A stretch of 64,000 nt of DNA from contig JAJDAC010000014.1 in NCBI GenBank assembly GCA_029262065.1, positions 124,001 through 188,000 of the forward strand, in the 5' to 3' direction. The notes under the pieces were generated by a model that ran no database searches, was not told the DNA's origin, and saw only the letters and a program-made list of their open reading frames with translations. Source of the stretch: Candidatus Krumholzibacteriota bacterium. Its GTDB lineage: Bacteria > Krumholzibacteriota > Krumholzibacteriia > JAJRXK01. Shown here piece by piece: positions 1-7,816 of this stretch; position 1 is the stretch's first letter; each line of letters starts with the position of its first letter. A program made the position numbers and the translations under genes.

Positions 1-1
1 C

Positions 2-112
2 GCGAAAGCGGTCGACTACATGAATCAGTTGGAACTGGCCATCAAGGGCGACGGTCCAATCCCCGAGTGGATCACGCGCCAGCGGGCCATCAACGGAAGA
101 AGCGAAGGATGA
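2..112 (+). CDS. 3' end of an unidentified gene (truncated at left edge)
   Basis: Only the last 36 codons are present, reading AKAVDYMNQLELAIKGDG at its start and ending ...RAINGRSEG before a TGA at 110-112. The TGA overlaps the ATG of the prepilin peptidase gene (ATGA), a junction typical of genes in one operon. The tail is hydrophilic with mixed charge and shows no motif I recognise, so no function is proposed. The pilus context would allow a pilus-related protein, but that is a guess from position only. Confidence 0.55.
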   Translation, partial: AKAVDYMNQLELAIKGDGPIPEWITRQRAINGRSEG

Positions 113-891
113 TTCTCGACGCATCGCACCCCCTTATCTGGGCCTATGTCGGAGTGGTTGGAGCGTGCGTGGGAAGCTTCCTGAACGTCGTCATCCACCG
201 TTTGCCCCGCGGCGAGTCCTTGATGTTCCCTGCGTCCGCATGTCCCGGTTGCCAGAAGAAGATCGCGCCGTACGACAACGTGCCCATCGTGTCCTGGTTG
301 CTACTACGCGGTCGCTGTCGCCGTTGTCAGACGGCCATTGCCCCGCGCTACGTGCTGGTCGAGCTGGCCACGGGCCTGTTGGCGTTGGCGTGCCTCTGGC
401 GATTCGGACTGACGTTGCCCGCCCTGGCATTCTTCGTATTCCTGTCGGCGATGCTCGCGGTGGCTCTGATCGATTGGGAACACATGATCATTCCCGACGC
501 CATCAGCCTGGGATTCCTGGCGATCGGCGTGGCGGTATCGCCCTGGATGGGTTTGGGGCTGGTGCGATCGCTGATCGGCGCCGTGGCGGCCGGAGGGCTG
601 CTGCTGGTGGTCGCCGTGCTGTGGAAGAAGCTGCGGGGTATCGACGGCATGGGAGGCGGCGACATCAAGCTCATGGGGGCCGTAGGTGCCTTCGTGGGGG
701 CGGTACCCGCGCTCCTGGTCATCTTCTTCGGAGCCATGCTGGGAGCGTTCTTCGGCGCCGTGGTCCTGCGCCGCGGCGGACAGGCACGAATTGCCTTTGG
801 GACGTTTCTTTCTGCCGCAACGTTCGTGGTGGTGTTCTTCGGGAACGACCTGATTGCCTGGTATCTGCGCACCGCCGGACTGAATCACTGA
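109..891 (+). CDS. pilD: Type IV prepilin peptidase / N-methyltransferase PilD (A24A family)
   Basis: Inner-membrane aspartic protease that cleaves the leader of type IV prepilins and related pseudopilins and methylates the new N-terminus. The 260-residue protein has GSFLNVV near residue 22, then the zinc-binding tetracysteine domain with Cys45, Cys48, Cys70 and Cys73 (CPGC...CRRC). These are followed by hydrophobic membrane segments carrying the two catalytic aspartates: Asp122 in LIDWEHMIIPD and Asp185 in the GxGD-type motif GMGGGD. Length and order match full bifunctional PilD enzymes. The ATG at 109 is preferred over an upstream in-frame ATG at 67, because the protein then begins just before the first membrane segment and overlaps the upstream stop as ATGA. 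The pilMNOPQ operon follows. Confidence 0.95.
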   Translation: MILDASHPLIWAYVGVVGACVGSFLNVVIHRLPRGESLMFPASACPGCQKKIAPYDNVPIVSWLLLRGRCRRCQTAIAPRYVLVELATGLLALACLWRFGLTLPALAFFVFLSAMLAVALIDWEHMIIPDAISLGFLAIGVAVSPWMGLGLVRSLIGAVAAGGLLLVVAVLWKKLRGIDGMGGGDIKLMGAVGAFVGAVPALLVIFFGAMLGAFFGAVVLRRGGQARIAFGTFLSAATFVVVFFGNDLIAWYLRTAGLNH

Positions 892-929
892 GAGTTTTTC
901 CCCACTCGGTCGCGCAGTGTTCCTCGCTG

Positions 930-994
930 CTTCCCTGTGCAAACCCGTCATTTACGGTGCTTCCGTGCAAGCTGCGAGCGTCCGTGCATGCTGC
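930..994 (+). repeat. Imperfect direct repeats upstream of the candidate sigma-54 site
   Basis: TTCCGTGCAAGCTGC at 961-975 and GTCCGTGCATGCTGC at 980-994 agree at 13 of 15 positions, 19 bases apart. A looser third copy, cTTCCCTGTGCAAAC, lies at 930-944. The second unit contains the palindrome GCATGC, and CGAGC (975-979) and GCTCG (993-997) form an inverted pair around it. They lie about 110-175 bases upstream of the predicted start, where sigma-54 activators commonly bind. Chance similarity cannot be excluded. Confidence 0.35.
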
Positions 995-1078
995 TCGTAC
1001 GTTCGCGCCATATTTCGCATGCCAGGACCTAAGCTACAGGTTCACACCGGTTTGGCTCCTGGGCCCCGAAGTCTTCAT

Positions 1079-1093
1079 TGGCATGTGCCTTGC
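1079..1093 (+). promoter_or_regulatory. Candidate sigma-54 (RpoN) promoter for pilMNOPQ
   Basis: The sequence TGGCAT-GTGCC-TTGC matches the sigma-54 consensus TGGCAC-N5-TTGC at nine of ten fixed positions with exact spacing. GG is at 1080-1081 (-24) and GC at 1092-1093 (-12). Transcription would start near 1105, leaving a leader of about 105 bases before the pilM ATG. Sigma-54 control of pilin genes is known in several bacteria. Use at pilM is inferred from sequence only, and no activator gene or rpoN lies in the window. Confidence 0.45.
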
Positions 1094-1123
1094 CTTAAGC
1101 GCGTCGGTAGTGCCGGGCCCACG

Positions 1124-1159
1124 TGGGGCCTCGGTCCCGGTTGGGGCCTCGGTACACCT
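1124..1159 (+). repeat. 18-base tandem duplication in the pilM leader
   Basis: TGGGGCCTCGGT occurs exactly at 1124-1135 and again at 1142-1153. The 18-base unit is therefore repeated twice, with 14 of 18 positions identical overall. It lies in the predicted untranslated leader of pilM. It may be a simple slippage duplication; no function is evident. Confidence 0.6.
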
Positions 1160-1209
1160 TCACGCGCCTCGAGGCACTACGAGCTGCTCTCCGGAGGTTG
1201 AGACACCAC

Positions 1210-2277
1210 ATGTTTGGTTTGCGCAAGCGCAGTAGGGCGACGGTTGCCCTCGATATCGGTTCGAACATCGTCAAGTGCCTCCGTATGGAGCACGGTGATG
1301 ACGGCCCTGTACTAACCCATTTCGCAATGGTTGATCTGCTGCCCGAAGCCATCGTTGAGGGCGAGATCATGGACCGCGACATGGTGGTGGAAGCGGTTCG
1401 CGAATGCCTGAGCCGGGCTTCCATCCAGGATGATCAGGTGGTGACCGCCGTTGGCGGTCGCTCGGTCATCGTGAAGAAAATCATCATGGACAAGATGACT
1501 GCGGCTGACGCACAGGAAGCGATCCTGTGGGAAGCGGAGCAGCATGTCCCCTTCGACATCGACGACATCTGTCTGGACTTCCAGATCGTCAAGGACGACG
1601 TGGGAGCCAATCAGATGGAGATCCTGTTGGTCGCCGCGAAGAAGGAGACCATCCAGGGACACGCGGAGCTTATCCGCGAAGCCAGTCTGCTTCCGGTCAT
1701 CATCGACGTTGACGCGTTCGCGGTTCAGAACGCGTGGGAGGCCGCCAACGGCGGGGCCAGCGACGAAGTGGTGGGGCTGTTGAACGTGGGGGCCGACGTC
1801 ACGAGCATCTGTGTCGTGCAGCGCGGCGTGCCCTACTTCACGCGCGACCTGGCCGTGGGCACCAATCGTTTCGTCGAGGAAGTCCAGAAGGAATTCGGCG
1901 TGGGCGTGGATGAAGCGCGGGCGATCGTGGCTGACCCGCTGGCGCACGAAGACATCGACGCGGATCGCCTGATCGACATCGTGCAGGAAGTGGCCGATGA
2001 CCTGGCCACGGGCATCGAACGAAGCCTCAGCTTCCTGCGTACGTCGGGCGACGCCGAGTCCATTGACCGTGTGGTCTTGTCGGGCGGCGGCGCCCGTTTC
2101 CCCGGCCTGGGCGACTTCCTGAAAGAACATCACGGATTTGCGGTCGACCTGGGTGACCCCCTGCTGGGGATTTCCTACGACGACGAAGTATTCGAGGACT
2201 ACGAAGTGGAGAAGATCAGCCCGCTGTTGACGGTGGGTATTGGTTTGGGACTTCGGGCGCAGGGAGATCAATCATGA
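1210..2277 (+). CDS. pilM: Type IV pilus inner-membrane platform ATPase-fold protein PilM
   Basis: Actin/FtsA-like cytoplasmic protein that binds the N-terminus of PilN and links the pilus alignment complex to the motor. The 355-residue protein starts MFGLRKRSRATVALDIGSN, the typical PilM phosphate-1 motif. It continues with the family signature ILWEAEQHVPFDIDD near residue 110, and near residue 285 has the nucleotide-pocket sequence VVLSGGGARFPGL. The ATG at 1210 is chosen because GGAGG sits at 1193-1197 and because upstream in-frame sequence has biased composition and no homology. The stop overlaps the pilN start (ATGA at 2274). Confidence 0.95.
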   Translation: MFGLRKRSRATVALDIGSNIVKCLRMEHGDDGPVLTHFAMVDLLPEAIVEGEIMDRDMVVEAVRECLSRASIQDDQVVTAVGGRSVIVKKIIMDKMTAADAQEAILWEAEQHVPFDIDDICLDFQIVKDDVGANQMEILLVAAKKETIQGHAELIREASLLPVIIDVDAFAVQNAWEAANGGASDEVVGLLNVGADVTSICVVQRGVPYFTRDLAVGTNRFVEEVQKEFGVGVDEARAIVADPLAHEDIDADRLIDIVQEVADDLATGIERSLSFLRTSGDAESIDRVVLSGGGARFPGLGDFLKEHHGFAVDLGDPLLGISYDDEVFEDYEVEKISPLLTVGIGLGLRAQGDQS

Positions 2278-2852
2278 TTCGCATCAATCTCCTGGCCCAA
2301 GACGAGGGACCACGCCGTCGCTCCATCAAGTTGCCCGCCGTGGGCGCGTTTGCTCCCGCGGTAATTCCCATCGTGGTGTTGCTGGCCTGTGGGGCGACGT
2401 TCTTCCTGCAGCAACGAACGGTGGGGCAGCTCGACTCCGACATCGCCGAGGCGAAGGAAGAGAGCCGCCGGTTGGCGCCGCAGATCGCTCGGATCAAGCA
2501 ACTCGAGCGGGAGCGTGCGCAGCTGGACATGCGTCTGGACGCCATCACCAACCTGGATCGCGAACGCTACTTCCGGGTGCATCTGATGAGCGAGCTGGCG
2601 CGCAACTTCCCGACCAACGCTTGGCTCACCGAGTATCACGAGATCAACCCCAGTCGTGTCGAGGTGAAGGGGATCTCGTTCAGCAACTTTATCGTGGCCG
2701 ATTTCCTGCGTGATCTCGGGAAAAGTGATTACTACGAAATCGCCGACCTGGTATTCACGCAACGCGGAAAAATCAAGGACGTCAAGATGCTTGAGTTCAA
2801 CTTGACGGCCGATGTGAATCAACCTCCCGTCGATTTCGCTTCGGGACGCTAA
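2274..2852 (+). CDS. pilN: Type IV pilus alignment protein PilN
   Basis: Bitopic inner-membrane protein of the PilMNOP alignment complex. The 192-residue product starts MIRINLLAQDEGPRR, the PilN N-terminal motif that inserts into PilM. A single membrane helix follows around residues 27-46, then a coiled coil (about 50-95) and a periplasmic ferredoxin-like domain. The start overlaps the pilM stop by four bases. Length and order M-N-O-P-Q are standard for type IVa pili. Confidence 0.93.
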   Translation: MIRINLLAQDEGPRRRSIKLPAVGAFAPAVIPIVVLLACGATFFLQQRTVGQLDSDIAEAKEESRRLAPQIARIKQLERERAQLDMRLDAITNLDRERYFRVHLMSELARNFPTNAWLTEYHEINPSRVEVKGISFSNFIVADFLRDLGKSDYYEIADLVFTQRGKIKDVKMLEFNLTADVNQPPVDFASGR

Positions 2853-2874
2853 CTTTTCAGGTGGGAAGGACGAC

Positions 2875-3594
2875 ATGGATCTCCAGGATCCCAAAGTACA
2901 ACGGTTATTGGCGGCTTCGGTACTGAGCGGTCTGGTTCTGTACCTGTTCTTCGGAACATCGCTCGCCAATTTCACCTACAAGTCCCGTAGCGCGCAGATC
3001 GCGACGCTTGAGACCGAGCATGACAAGCTCAGTCGCGAGCTCGAGCGAGCGCGTCTCACGGTGGGCAACATGGCCAAGCTCGAGCGCGAGTTCGAGTATC
3101 TGCACCGCCAGTGGAAGGTGGCGCAGAAGCTACTGCCCGAAGAGAACGAGATCAGCGGTCTGTTGCGGCGGGTAGCCGCGGCCGGCACGCAGTCGGGTCT
3201 CGAGTTCGTACGCTTCGAGCCGCGTCCCGTGCTGTCACACGGGTTCTACTCGGAGAATCCGGTCCACGTCGAGGTAGAGGGTACCTACCATCAGGTGGGT
3301 TCGTTTATCAGTGCGATGTCGAACCTGAACCGGATCATCAACGTGCGCAACATGCATCTGACGGGGGTCAAGCCCGAGGATCAGGCGAAGCCCGAGATCA
3401 ACTACTCGGTCGAGGCAACGATGGAAGTCGTGGCGTACTCGATCGACCCGTCGGCCACCGTGGATACGTTGGTTCCCGATACGGGTACGGGCGACCAGGA
3501 GTTGGCGTCGAGCCAGCCGAAGCACGACAACATCAAGACCATCAAGGGCAAGCTCGCCAAGAGCCGAGCCGAGACGGAAGCGAGTTCGCGGTGA
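2875..3594 (+). CDS. pilO: Type IV pilus alignment protein PilO
   Basis: Partner of PilN. The 239-residue protein has a short cytoplasmic start (MDLQDPKVQRLL), one membrane helix near residues 13-31 and a coiled coil rich in Glu/Arg/Leu (about 40-85). A periplasmic PilO fold follows (HVEVEGTYHQVGSFISAMSN), the part most conserved in the family. The C-terminal 45 residues are polar and look disordered. A 22-base gap with GGAAGGA separates it from pilN. Its TGA at 3592-3594 overlaps the pilP start. Confidence 0.92.
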   Translation: MDLQDPKVQRLLAASVLSGLVLYLFFGTSLANFTYKSRSAQIATLETEHDKLSRELERARLTVGNMAKLEREFEYLHRQWKVAQKLLPEENEISGLLRRVAAAGTQSGLEFVRFEPRPVLSHGFYSENPVHVEVEGTYHQVGSFISAMSNLNRIINVRNMHLTGVKPEDQAKPEINYSVEATMEVVAYSIDPSATVDTLVPDTGTGDQELASSQPKHDNIKTIKGKLAKSRAETEASSR

Positions 3595-4094
3595 TGAAAA
3601 GACTCCCAGTAGCTTCGCTGTTCAGTGCATTGGCGTTGACCGTTTTCGTCGTGGTGTCGAACGGACATACCGAAGGGCACGGCGATGACGCGGCTCTTTC
3701 GGATTCGGGTTCGGCCGCCGGCGACGTGCGGGCGGCAACGCCCAGTGTGCAGTCGGAAGCGCGGGTCAAATCGATCCGCCGGAACGAGTATTTCTATCAG
3801 TCCTACGGTCGCAAGGATCTCTGCGCGGCCCTGGTCACCGGTGAGTTTCAACCCATTCGGAACCCGGAGATCGTCGATGTCAACCTCGCCAAGCTGGTGG
3901 GTGTGATGTGGGGCGCGACAGATCGGTTTGCCTTGGTCGAAGACGGTCAGGGCAATGGTTTCATTCTCCGTGTAGGAGACAAAGTTCGGAACGGCCGGGT
4001 AACGGCGGTTCATGAAGAGAGTCTAGTGGCTTCCGTGAGTTTGTACGGCATCACTTCGCGTGTGGTTCTGCGACTCGAGAATCGAGAGGGTTAG
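3594..4094 (+). CDS. pilP: PilP-like periplasmic pilus protein
   Basis: PilP connects the inner-membrane PilNO complex to the secretin PilQ through a small beta-sandwich domain. This 166-residue protein has an N-terminal hydrophobic signal (MKRLPVASLFSALALTVFVV), a polar linker, and a beta-rich C-terminal half. That half contains VDVNLAKLVGVMWG and FALVEDGQGNGFILRVGD, typical of PilP (DPTTL-type) domains. Most PilP proteins are lipoproteins; here no lipobox cysteine follows the signal, so it is probably periplasmic or membrane-anchored by its signal. The start overlaps the pilO stop (TGATG). The call rests mainly on operon position and domain pattern. Confidence 0.85.
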   Translation: MKRLPVASLFSALALTVFVVVSNGHTEGHGDDAALSDSGSAAGDVRAATPSVQSEARVKSIRRNEYFYQSYGRKDLCAALVTGEFQPIRNPEIVDVNLAKLVGVMWGATDRFALVEDGQGNGFILRVGDKVRNGRVTAVHEESLVASVSLYGITSRVVLRLENREG

Positions 4095-4098
4095 GTCG

Positions 4099-5943
4099 AT
4101 GAGCAACGTGTTCAAGTTCCAATCAATGGTCTGCGTGGCTCTGCTGGCGGCGGCCGTGCTCGCGGTAGCGCAGGCTCCGCAGGCGGACTTCGTGGGCCTC
4201 GACGTCGTGCCAAGCGAGGCCGGCGTTCAGATCCAGGTAGCCGCGACGGGCGAGTGGAGCTACCGCTCCTTCACCATGCAGGACCCACCGCGGTTCGTAG
4301 TCGACATGGTCGGCTGCGACAAGCGGGTGAAAGCCAATCGTTTCGCCGGTGACGGCGATCTGGTTCAGGTGGTTCGCAGCAGTCAATTCAAGACCGCGCC
4401 CGAGTCCGTCTCGCGCCTGGTCATCGAGTTGGGTTCGGGGGCCACGGCCGCGGTTACGCCGCGCGAGGGTGGACTCGACATCAACGTCACGCGGGCGACC
4501 AGTGCGGCCGAGCAGGCGCAGTTCCTGCGCGAGCACGATCTGGCCAGCGACACGGCCAGCTTGCTGCCCGAGGTAGTCGGTGGCTCGCAGGTCGTCTACG
4601 AGCCGCTACCGTTGACGTCACCGGTTCCCCTGGCCGACAACTGGCAGGACGAATCCGGACTGTCGGCGGTGGCCGAGACGGCACGTCGTCAGGACGAAGC
4701 CAGCTACGCCCGGGCGATGAATCTGAATATGCAGAACGCCGACATCAACACGGTGTTGCGCGCGGTTGCCAACTTTTCCGGACGCAATATCATCTCGGCG
4801 CCCGACGTGACGGGTACCGTCACGGTTGCGTTGGTCGACGTGCCCTGGAAAGAGGCGCTGTCCGTGATCCTGCGGGCCAACAGCTTCGGGTTCGTCGAAG
4901 AGAACGGCATCATCCGGGTCGACACGGCCGAGAATCTTCGCACCGAGGAGTTGGCCGCCAAGGCCGCGCTGAAGCAGAGCGATGATCTCGAGCCCCTGAC
5001 GACCCAGATCATTGGCATCGACTTCGCGAACGCGGTCGAAGTGAAGGACGCAGTCGGCAGCATGTTGACCAATCGCGGTTCGGTGGAGGTCGATGAGCGG
5101 ACGAACTCGCTCATCGTGAGTGACATTCCCAGCCGCATCGAGACGGTCACCGCCATGGCCAAGAATCTGGACACTCGGACGCCGCAGGTGCACATCGATG
5201 CTCTGCTGGTCGATATGGATTCGCGCAAGTCGCGCGAGATCGGTATCACCTGGGGTGGCTACAATCTCCAGCCGGCCGACCTGAACATCGCGGGTAGCGC
5301 CACCTCCACCAACTCGATCGCCGAGGCCGCGGGCCAGATTGCGATCGGCACGGTGCAGAGCTTCGGTGAGATCCGATCGGTCATCCAGGGCCTGGCCCGG
5401 AACAACCTGGCGAAGATCATCAGTAATCCGCGGATCACGACGACCAACAATCGCGAGGCCAACATCCTCGTGGGTCAGAAGATTCCGCTGATCACGACGG
5501 ACGTGGCGGGCAACCCCATCACGCGCCTCGAGACCATCGGTATCCGACTGATCGTGACGCCGCACATCAATAGTGACGATCAGATCACCATGGATGTACA
5601 TCCCGAGGTCAGTGATCTCTCCAGCCAGGCCACCGTGCAGGGCGGCGTGATCATCAACACCAGTGAGGCCGACACCCGGGTGCTCGTAGCGAACAAGGAG
5701 ACGGCCGTGATCGGCGGTCTGATTCGTAGCGTCACCACGAGTTTCGAGTCCGGTGTTCCGGTACTGAAGGACATTCCTCTGCTGGGTGCTCTGTTCCGGT
5801 CGGAGACCGAGAGCGAAGACCAGCGCGAGCTGATCGTCTTCCTCACGCCCACGATCGTCGAGGGCAACGGCGTGGCCACCGAGCGCCAGATGAAGATCAT
5901 GGACGACGTCAATCGCGACATGGACGCGGCCAGCCAGTTCTAG
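4099..5943 (+). CDS. pilQ: Type IV pilus secretin PilQ
   Basis: Outer-membrane secretin that forms the pilus exit pore. The 614-residue protein has a signal peptide (about 1-27), one AMIN peptidoglycan-binding domain (about 30-125) and a short linker. Next come the STN/N0 domain (MNLNMQNADINTVLRAVANF, about 210-275), one secretin N1 domain (about 310-375) and the secretin barrel domain (about 420-605). The last has the hallmark VPVLKDIPLLGALFR and ends RELIVFLTPTIVE. Many PilQ proteins have two or three AMIN domains, so this is a compact version. The ATG at 4099 lies four bases past the pilP stop. A strong terminator follows. Confidence 0.95.
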   Translation: MSNVFKFQSMVCVALLAAAVLAVAQAPQADFVGLDVVPSEAGVQIQVAATGEWSYRSFTMQDPPRFVVDMVGCDKRVKANRFAGDGDLVQVVRSSQFKTAPESVSRLVIELGSGATAAVTPREGGLDINVTRATSAAEQAQFLREHDLASDTASLLPEVVGGSQVVYEPLPLTSPVPLADNWQDESGLSAVAETARRQDEASYARAMNLNMQNADINTVLRAVANFSGRNIISAPDVTGTVTVALVDVPWKEALSVILRANSFGFVEENGIIRVDTAENLRTEELAAKAALKQSDDLEPLTTQIIGIDFANAVEVKDAVGSMLTNRGSVEVDERTNSLIVSDIPSRIETVTAMAKNLDTRTPQVHIDALLVDMDSRKSREIGITWGGYNLQPADLNIAGSATSTNSIAEAAGQIAIGTVQSFGEIRSVIQGLARNNLAKIISNPRITTTNNREANILVGQKIPLITTDVAGNPITRLETIGIRLIVTPHINSDDQITMDVHPEVSDLSSQATVQGGVIINTSEADTRVLVANKETAVIGGLIRSVTTSFESGVPVLKDIPLLGALFRSETESEDQRELIVFLTPTIVEGNGVATERQMKIMDDVNRDMDAASQF

Positions 5944-5970
5944 TCGCGAATATCGTGCTGAAACGAAACA

Positions 5971-6000
5971 AGCCGCCCCGCTCGAGTGGGGCGGCTTTTT
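5971..6000 (+). terminator. Rho-independent terminator after pilQ
   Basis: AGCCGCCCC (5971-5979) pairs perfectly with GGGGCGGCT (5988-5996), extended inward by G-T and C-G pairs around a TCGA loop, and is followed at once by TTTTT (5996-6000). It lies 27 bases after the pilQ stop and ends the pil operon. It is the clearest intrinsic terminator in the window. Confidence 0.92.
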
Positions 6001-6080
6001 CGTGTCCCATAGGCTCCTTGCATTGGGTTGGCTGCTCGACCTAACCTGGCCTGGTCCTACCTTCCCGAAGGGTGATTCCA

Positions 6081-7253
6081 GTGCTTCGAATGCTCACGGC
6101 AGGCGAGTCCCACGGACCGCAACTCACGGCCATCCTCGACGGCATGCCCGCGGGTGTACCGGTGGACCCAGACCGGGTGGCCGCGGGCATGGCCCGCCGC
6201 CAACTGGGATTTGGCCGCGGCAATCGCATGCAGATCGAGCGTGACACGGTGGAGTTCTGCTCCGGACTGCGTTTCGGTGAGACTCTTGGCAGCCCGGTGA
6301 CCCTGGTGGTCGAGAATCGTGACCACGCCAATTGGACCCATATCCTGTCGGCCTTCGGAACGCCTCCGGCCGAACGGGGCCGCGAGTTGTTTCGGCCACG
6401 ACCCGGCCACGCGGATCTGGTGGGCATGCTCAAGTACGAGCGCGCGGACGCCCGCGACATCCTCGAGCGCGCCAGTGCGCGCGAGACCGCGGCGCGGGTC
6501 GCCGCGGGAGAGGTGGTCCGGGCGCTGCTGTCGGCGCTCGATATCCATGTGGTAAGTCACGTCATTGCCGTCGGTGGTGAGCGGGCCGATGTCGAGGGGC
6601 TATCGCTCGAGCAGATCGTCGAGCGAGCCGAAGCGAATGATCTGCGCTGCGCCGAGGGTTACGATCGCATGCGCGCCGCGGTCGAGGCGGCGGGTGCCGA
6701 TGGCGACACGGTGGGCGGTGAGTTCGAAGTGGTCGTGACCGGATTGCCTCCCGGCCTGGGTTCGAGCATGGCGCCCGATCGCAAGCTGGATTGCCGGCTG
6801 GCCGGGGCGATCATGTCGGTACCGGCAGTCAAGGGTATGGAGATCGGGCCCGCCTTCCTCAACGCCGGACGCAGAGGCAGCGAAGTCCACGACGAAATCC
6901 TGCCGCAGTCCGATGGACCCCCGACCCGGGCCAGCAACCGCGCGGGCGGGTTGGAGGGAGGGATGACCACCGGGTTGCCGCTGGTGTGTCGAGGTGCCAT
7001 GAAGCCGATTTCCACGCTGAAGAAACCGCTGCGTTCGGTGAACATGCAGACCGGAGAGATCGACAAGGCGGCCTTCGAGCGGAGCGATATCTGTGCAGTA
7101 CCCGCGGCGGGAGTAGTCGGTGAAGCAGTAGTGATGATGGTGGTGGCCGAGGCCCTTCTGGAGTCGTTTGCCGGAGATACGTTGTCCCGGTTGCGCGACT
7201 CGCTGGCGCGGTACCGTGAGGGTCTTCGAGACCGCATGCGGGGGCTTACGTGA
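6081..7253 (+). CDS. aroC: Chorismate synthase
   Basis: Converts 5-enolpyruvylshikimate-3-phosphate to chorismate using reduced FMN, the last common step of aromatic biosynthesis. The 390-residue product opens VLRMLTAGESHGP, the universal AroC start, and continues with LGFGRGNRMQIERD. It has RPGHADLVGMLKY near residue 110, and later GGMTTGLP and the ASNRAGGLEGG region that binds FMN. The GTG at 6081 is chosen because GAAGGG (6067-6072) then sits eight bases upstream, and family members start at this residue. A GTG at 6072 would overlap that site. TTGCAT (6018-6023) with TAACCT (6042-6047) may be a weak promoter. The stop overlaps aroK (GTGA). Confidence 0.96.
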   Translation: MLRMLTAGESHGPQLTAILDGMPAGVPVDPDRVAAGMARRQLGFGRGNRMQIERDTVEFCSGLRFGETLGSPVTLVVENRDHANWTHILSAFGTPPAERGRELFRPRPGHADLVGMLKYERADARDILERASARETAARVAAGEVVRALLSALDIHVVSHVIAVGGERADVEGLSLEQIVERAEANDLRCAEGYDRMRAAVEAAGADGDTVGGEFEVVVTGLPPGLGSSMAPDRKLDCRLAGAIMSVPAVKGMEIGPAFLNAGRRGSEVHDEILPQSDGPPTRASNRAGGLEGGMTTGLPLVCRGAMKPISTLKKPLRSVNMQTGEIDKAAFERSDICAVPAAGVVGEAVVMMVVAEALLESFAGDTLSRLRDSLARYREGLRDRMRGLT

Positions 7254-7816
7254 CCTCCGAGTCTTCGGCGGTGGCCACGTTTCGAGCGCCTCGAATTTCT
7301 CTGATCGGCTTCATGGCCTCGGGCAAGTCCACGATCGGACCGCGCTTGGCCGCGCGGCTGCGTGTTCCGTTCGTCGATCTGGATGCGGCCGTCACCGCCG
7401 TGGCCGGTAAGTCTGTCCCGCAGATTTTCGAGGAGCAGGGGGAGCCTGCCTTTCGCGACCTGGAAGCGGCGTCGCTATCGCAACAACTGTCACAGCCGGC
7501 CATGGTGTTGGCCACGGGCGGTGGAGTGGTAGAGCGTCCGATGAATCGAGAACGATTGAGACAAGACACCCTGGTACTGTGGCTCGACGTCAGGTTCGAG
7601 ACCGCGCGTCAACGACTGCAGGGTCCAGCCGGTCGGCGTCGGCCGTTGGTCCAGTCTTCGTCGTGGGACGATCTGGCCCGACTCTACCTGCGCCGTCGCG
7701 AGCTCTACGCCGAGTTGGCGCATTTTCGGTTCGAATGCGATCGTGATCTGCCGGCCCGCCTGGTGCGTCGCATGGAGAACAGCGTACGCTCATTCACAGA
7801 AGAAGAGCTCACTTGA
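7250..7816 (+). CDS. aroK: Shikimate kinase
   Basis: Phosphorylates shikimate at O3 with ATP. The 188-residue protein has a P-loop, GFMASGKST (residues 20-28), followed by VDLDAAV (shikimate-binding Asp region) and IFEEQGEPAFRDLE. TGGGVV near residue 90 is the family's Gly-rich shikimate-binding motif. The lid region QGPAGRRRPL supplies the conserved arginines. It begins with GTG overlapping the aroC stop, so aroC and aroK are probably translationally coupled. About 15 residues at the N-terminus precede the usual family start. Confidence 0.94.
   Translation: MTSESSAVATFRAPRISLIGFMASGKSTIGPRLAARLRVPFVDLDAAVTAVAGKSVPQIFEEQGEPAFRDLEAASLSQQLSQPAMVLATGGGVVERPMNRERLRQDTLVLWLDVRFETARQRLQGPAGRRRPLVQSSSWDDLARLYLRRRELYAELAHFRFECDRDLPARLVRRMENSVRSFTEEELT

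Larger units (their letters stand above)
892..1209 (+). promoter_or_regulatory. 318-base non-coding leader upstream of pilM
   Basis: The largest gap in the window, between pilD and pilM. It holds a candidate sigma-54 promoter at 1079-1093 and two sets of short direct repeats, listed separately. No convincing sigma-70 -35/-10 pair was found. A T-run follows the pilD stop (about 895-899), but no clear stem precedes it, so I do not call a terminator. Open frames across the gap look like shadows: biased composition and no recognisable protein. Its length and repeats suggest that pilM-Q transcription is controlled here independently of pilD. Confidence 0.5.

Noticed and set aside
165-1235. Long + strand open frame across pilD and its downstream gap
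   Set aside because: It overlaps pilD in another frame, is rich in Arg/Gly/Ala as expected for a GC-rich shadow frame, and has no recognisable motif.
6018-6047. Promoter TTGCAT/TAACCT before aroC
   Set aside because: Four and three matches with an 18-base spacer: plausible, because a terminator precedes it, but too weak to list as a feature.
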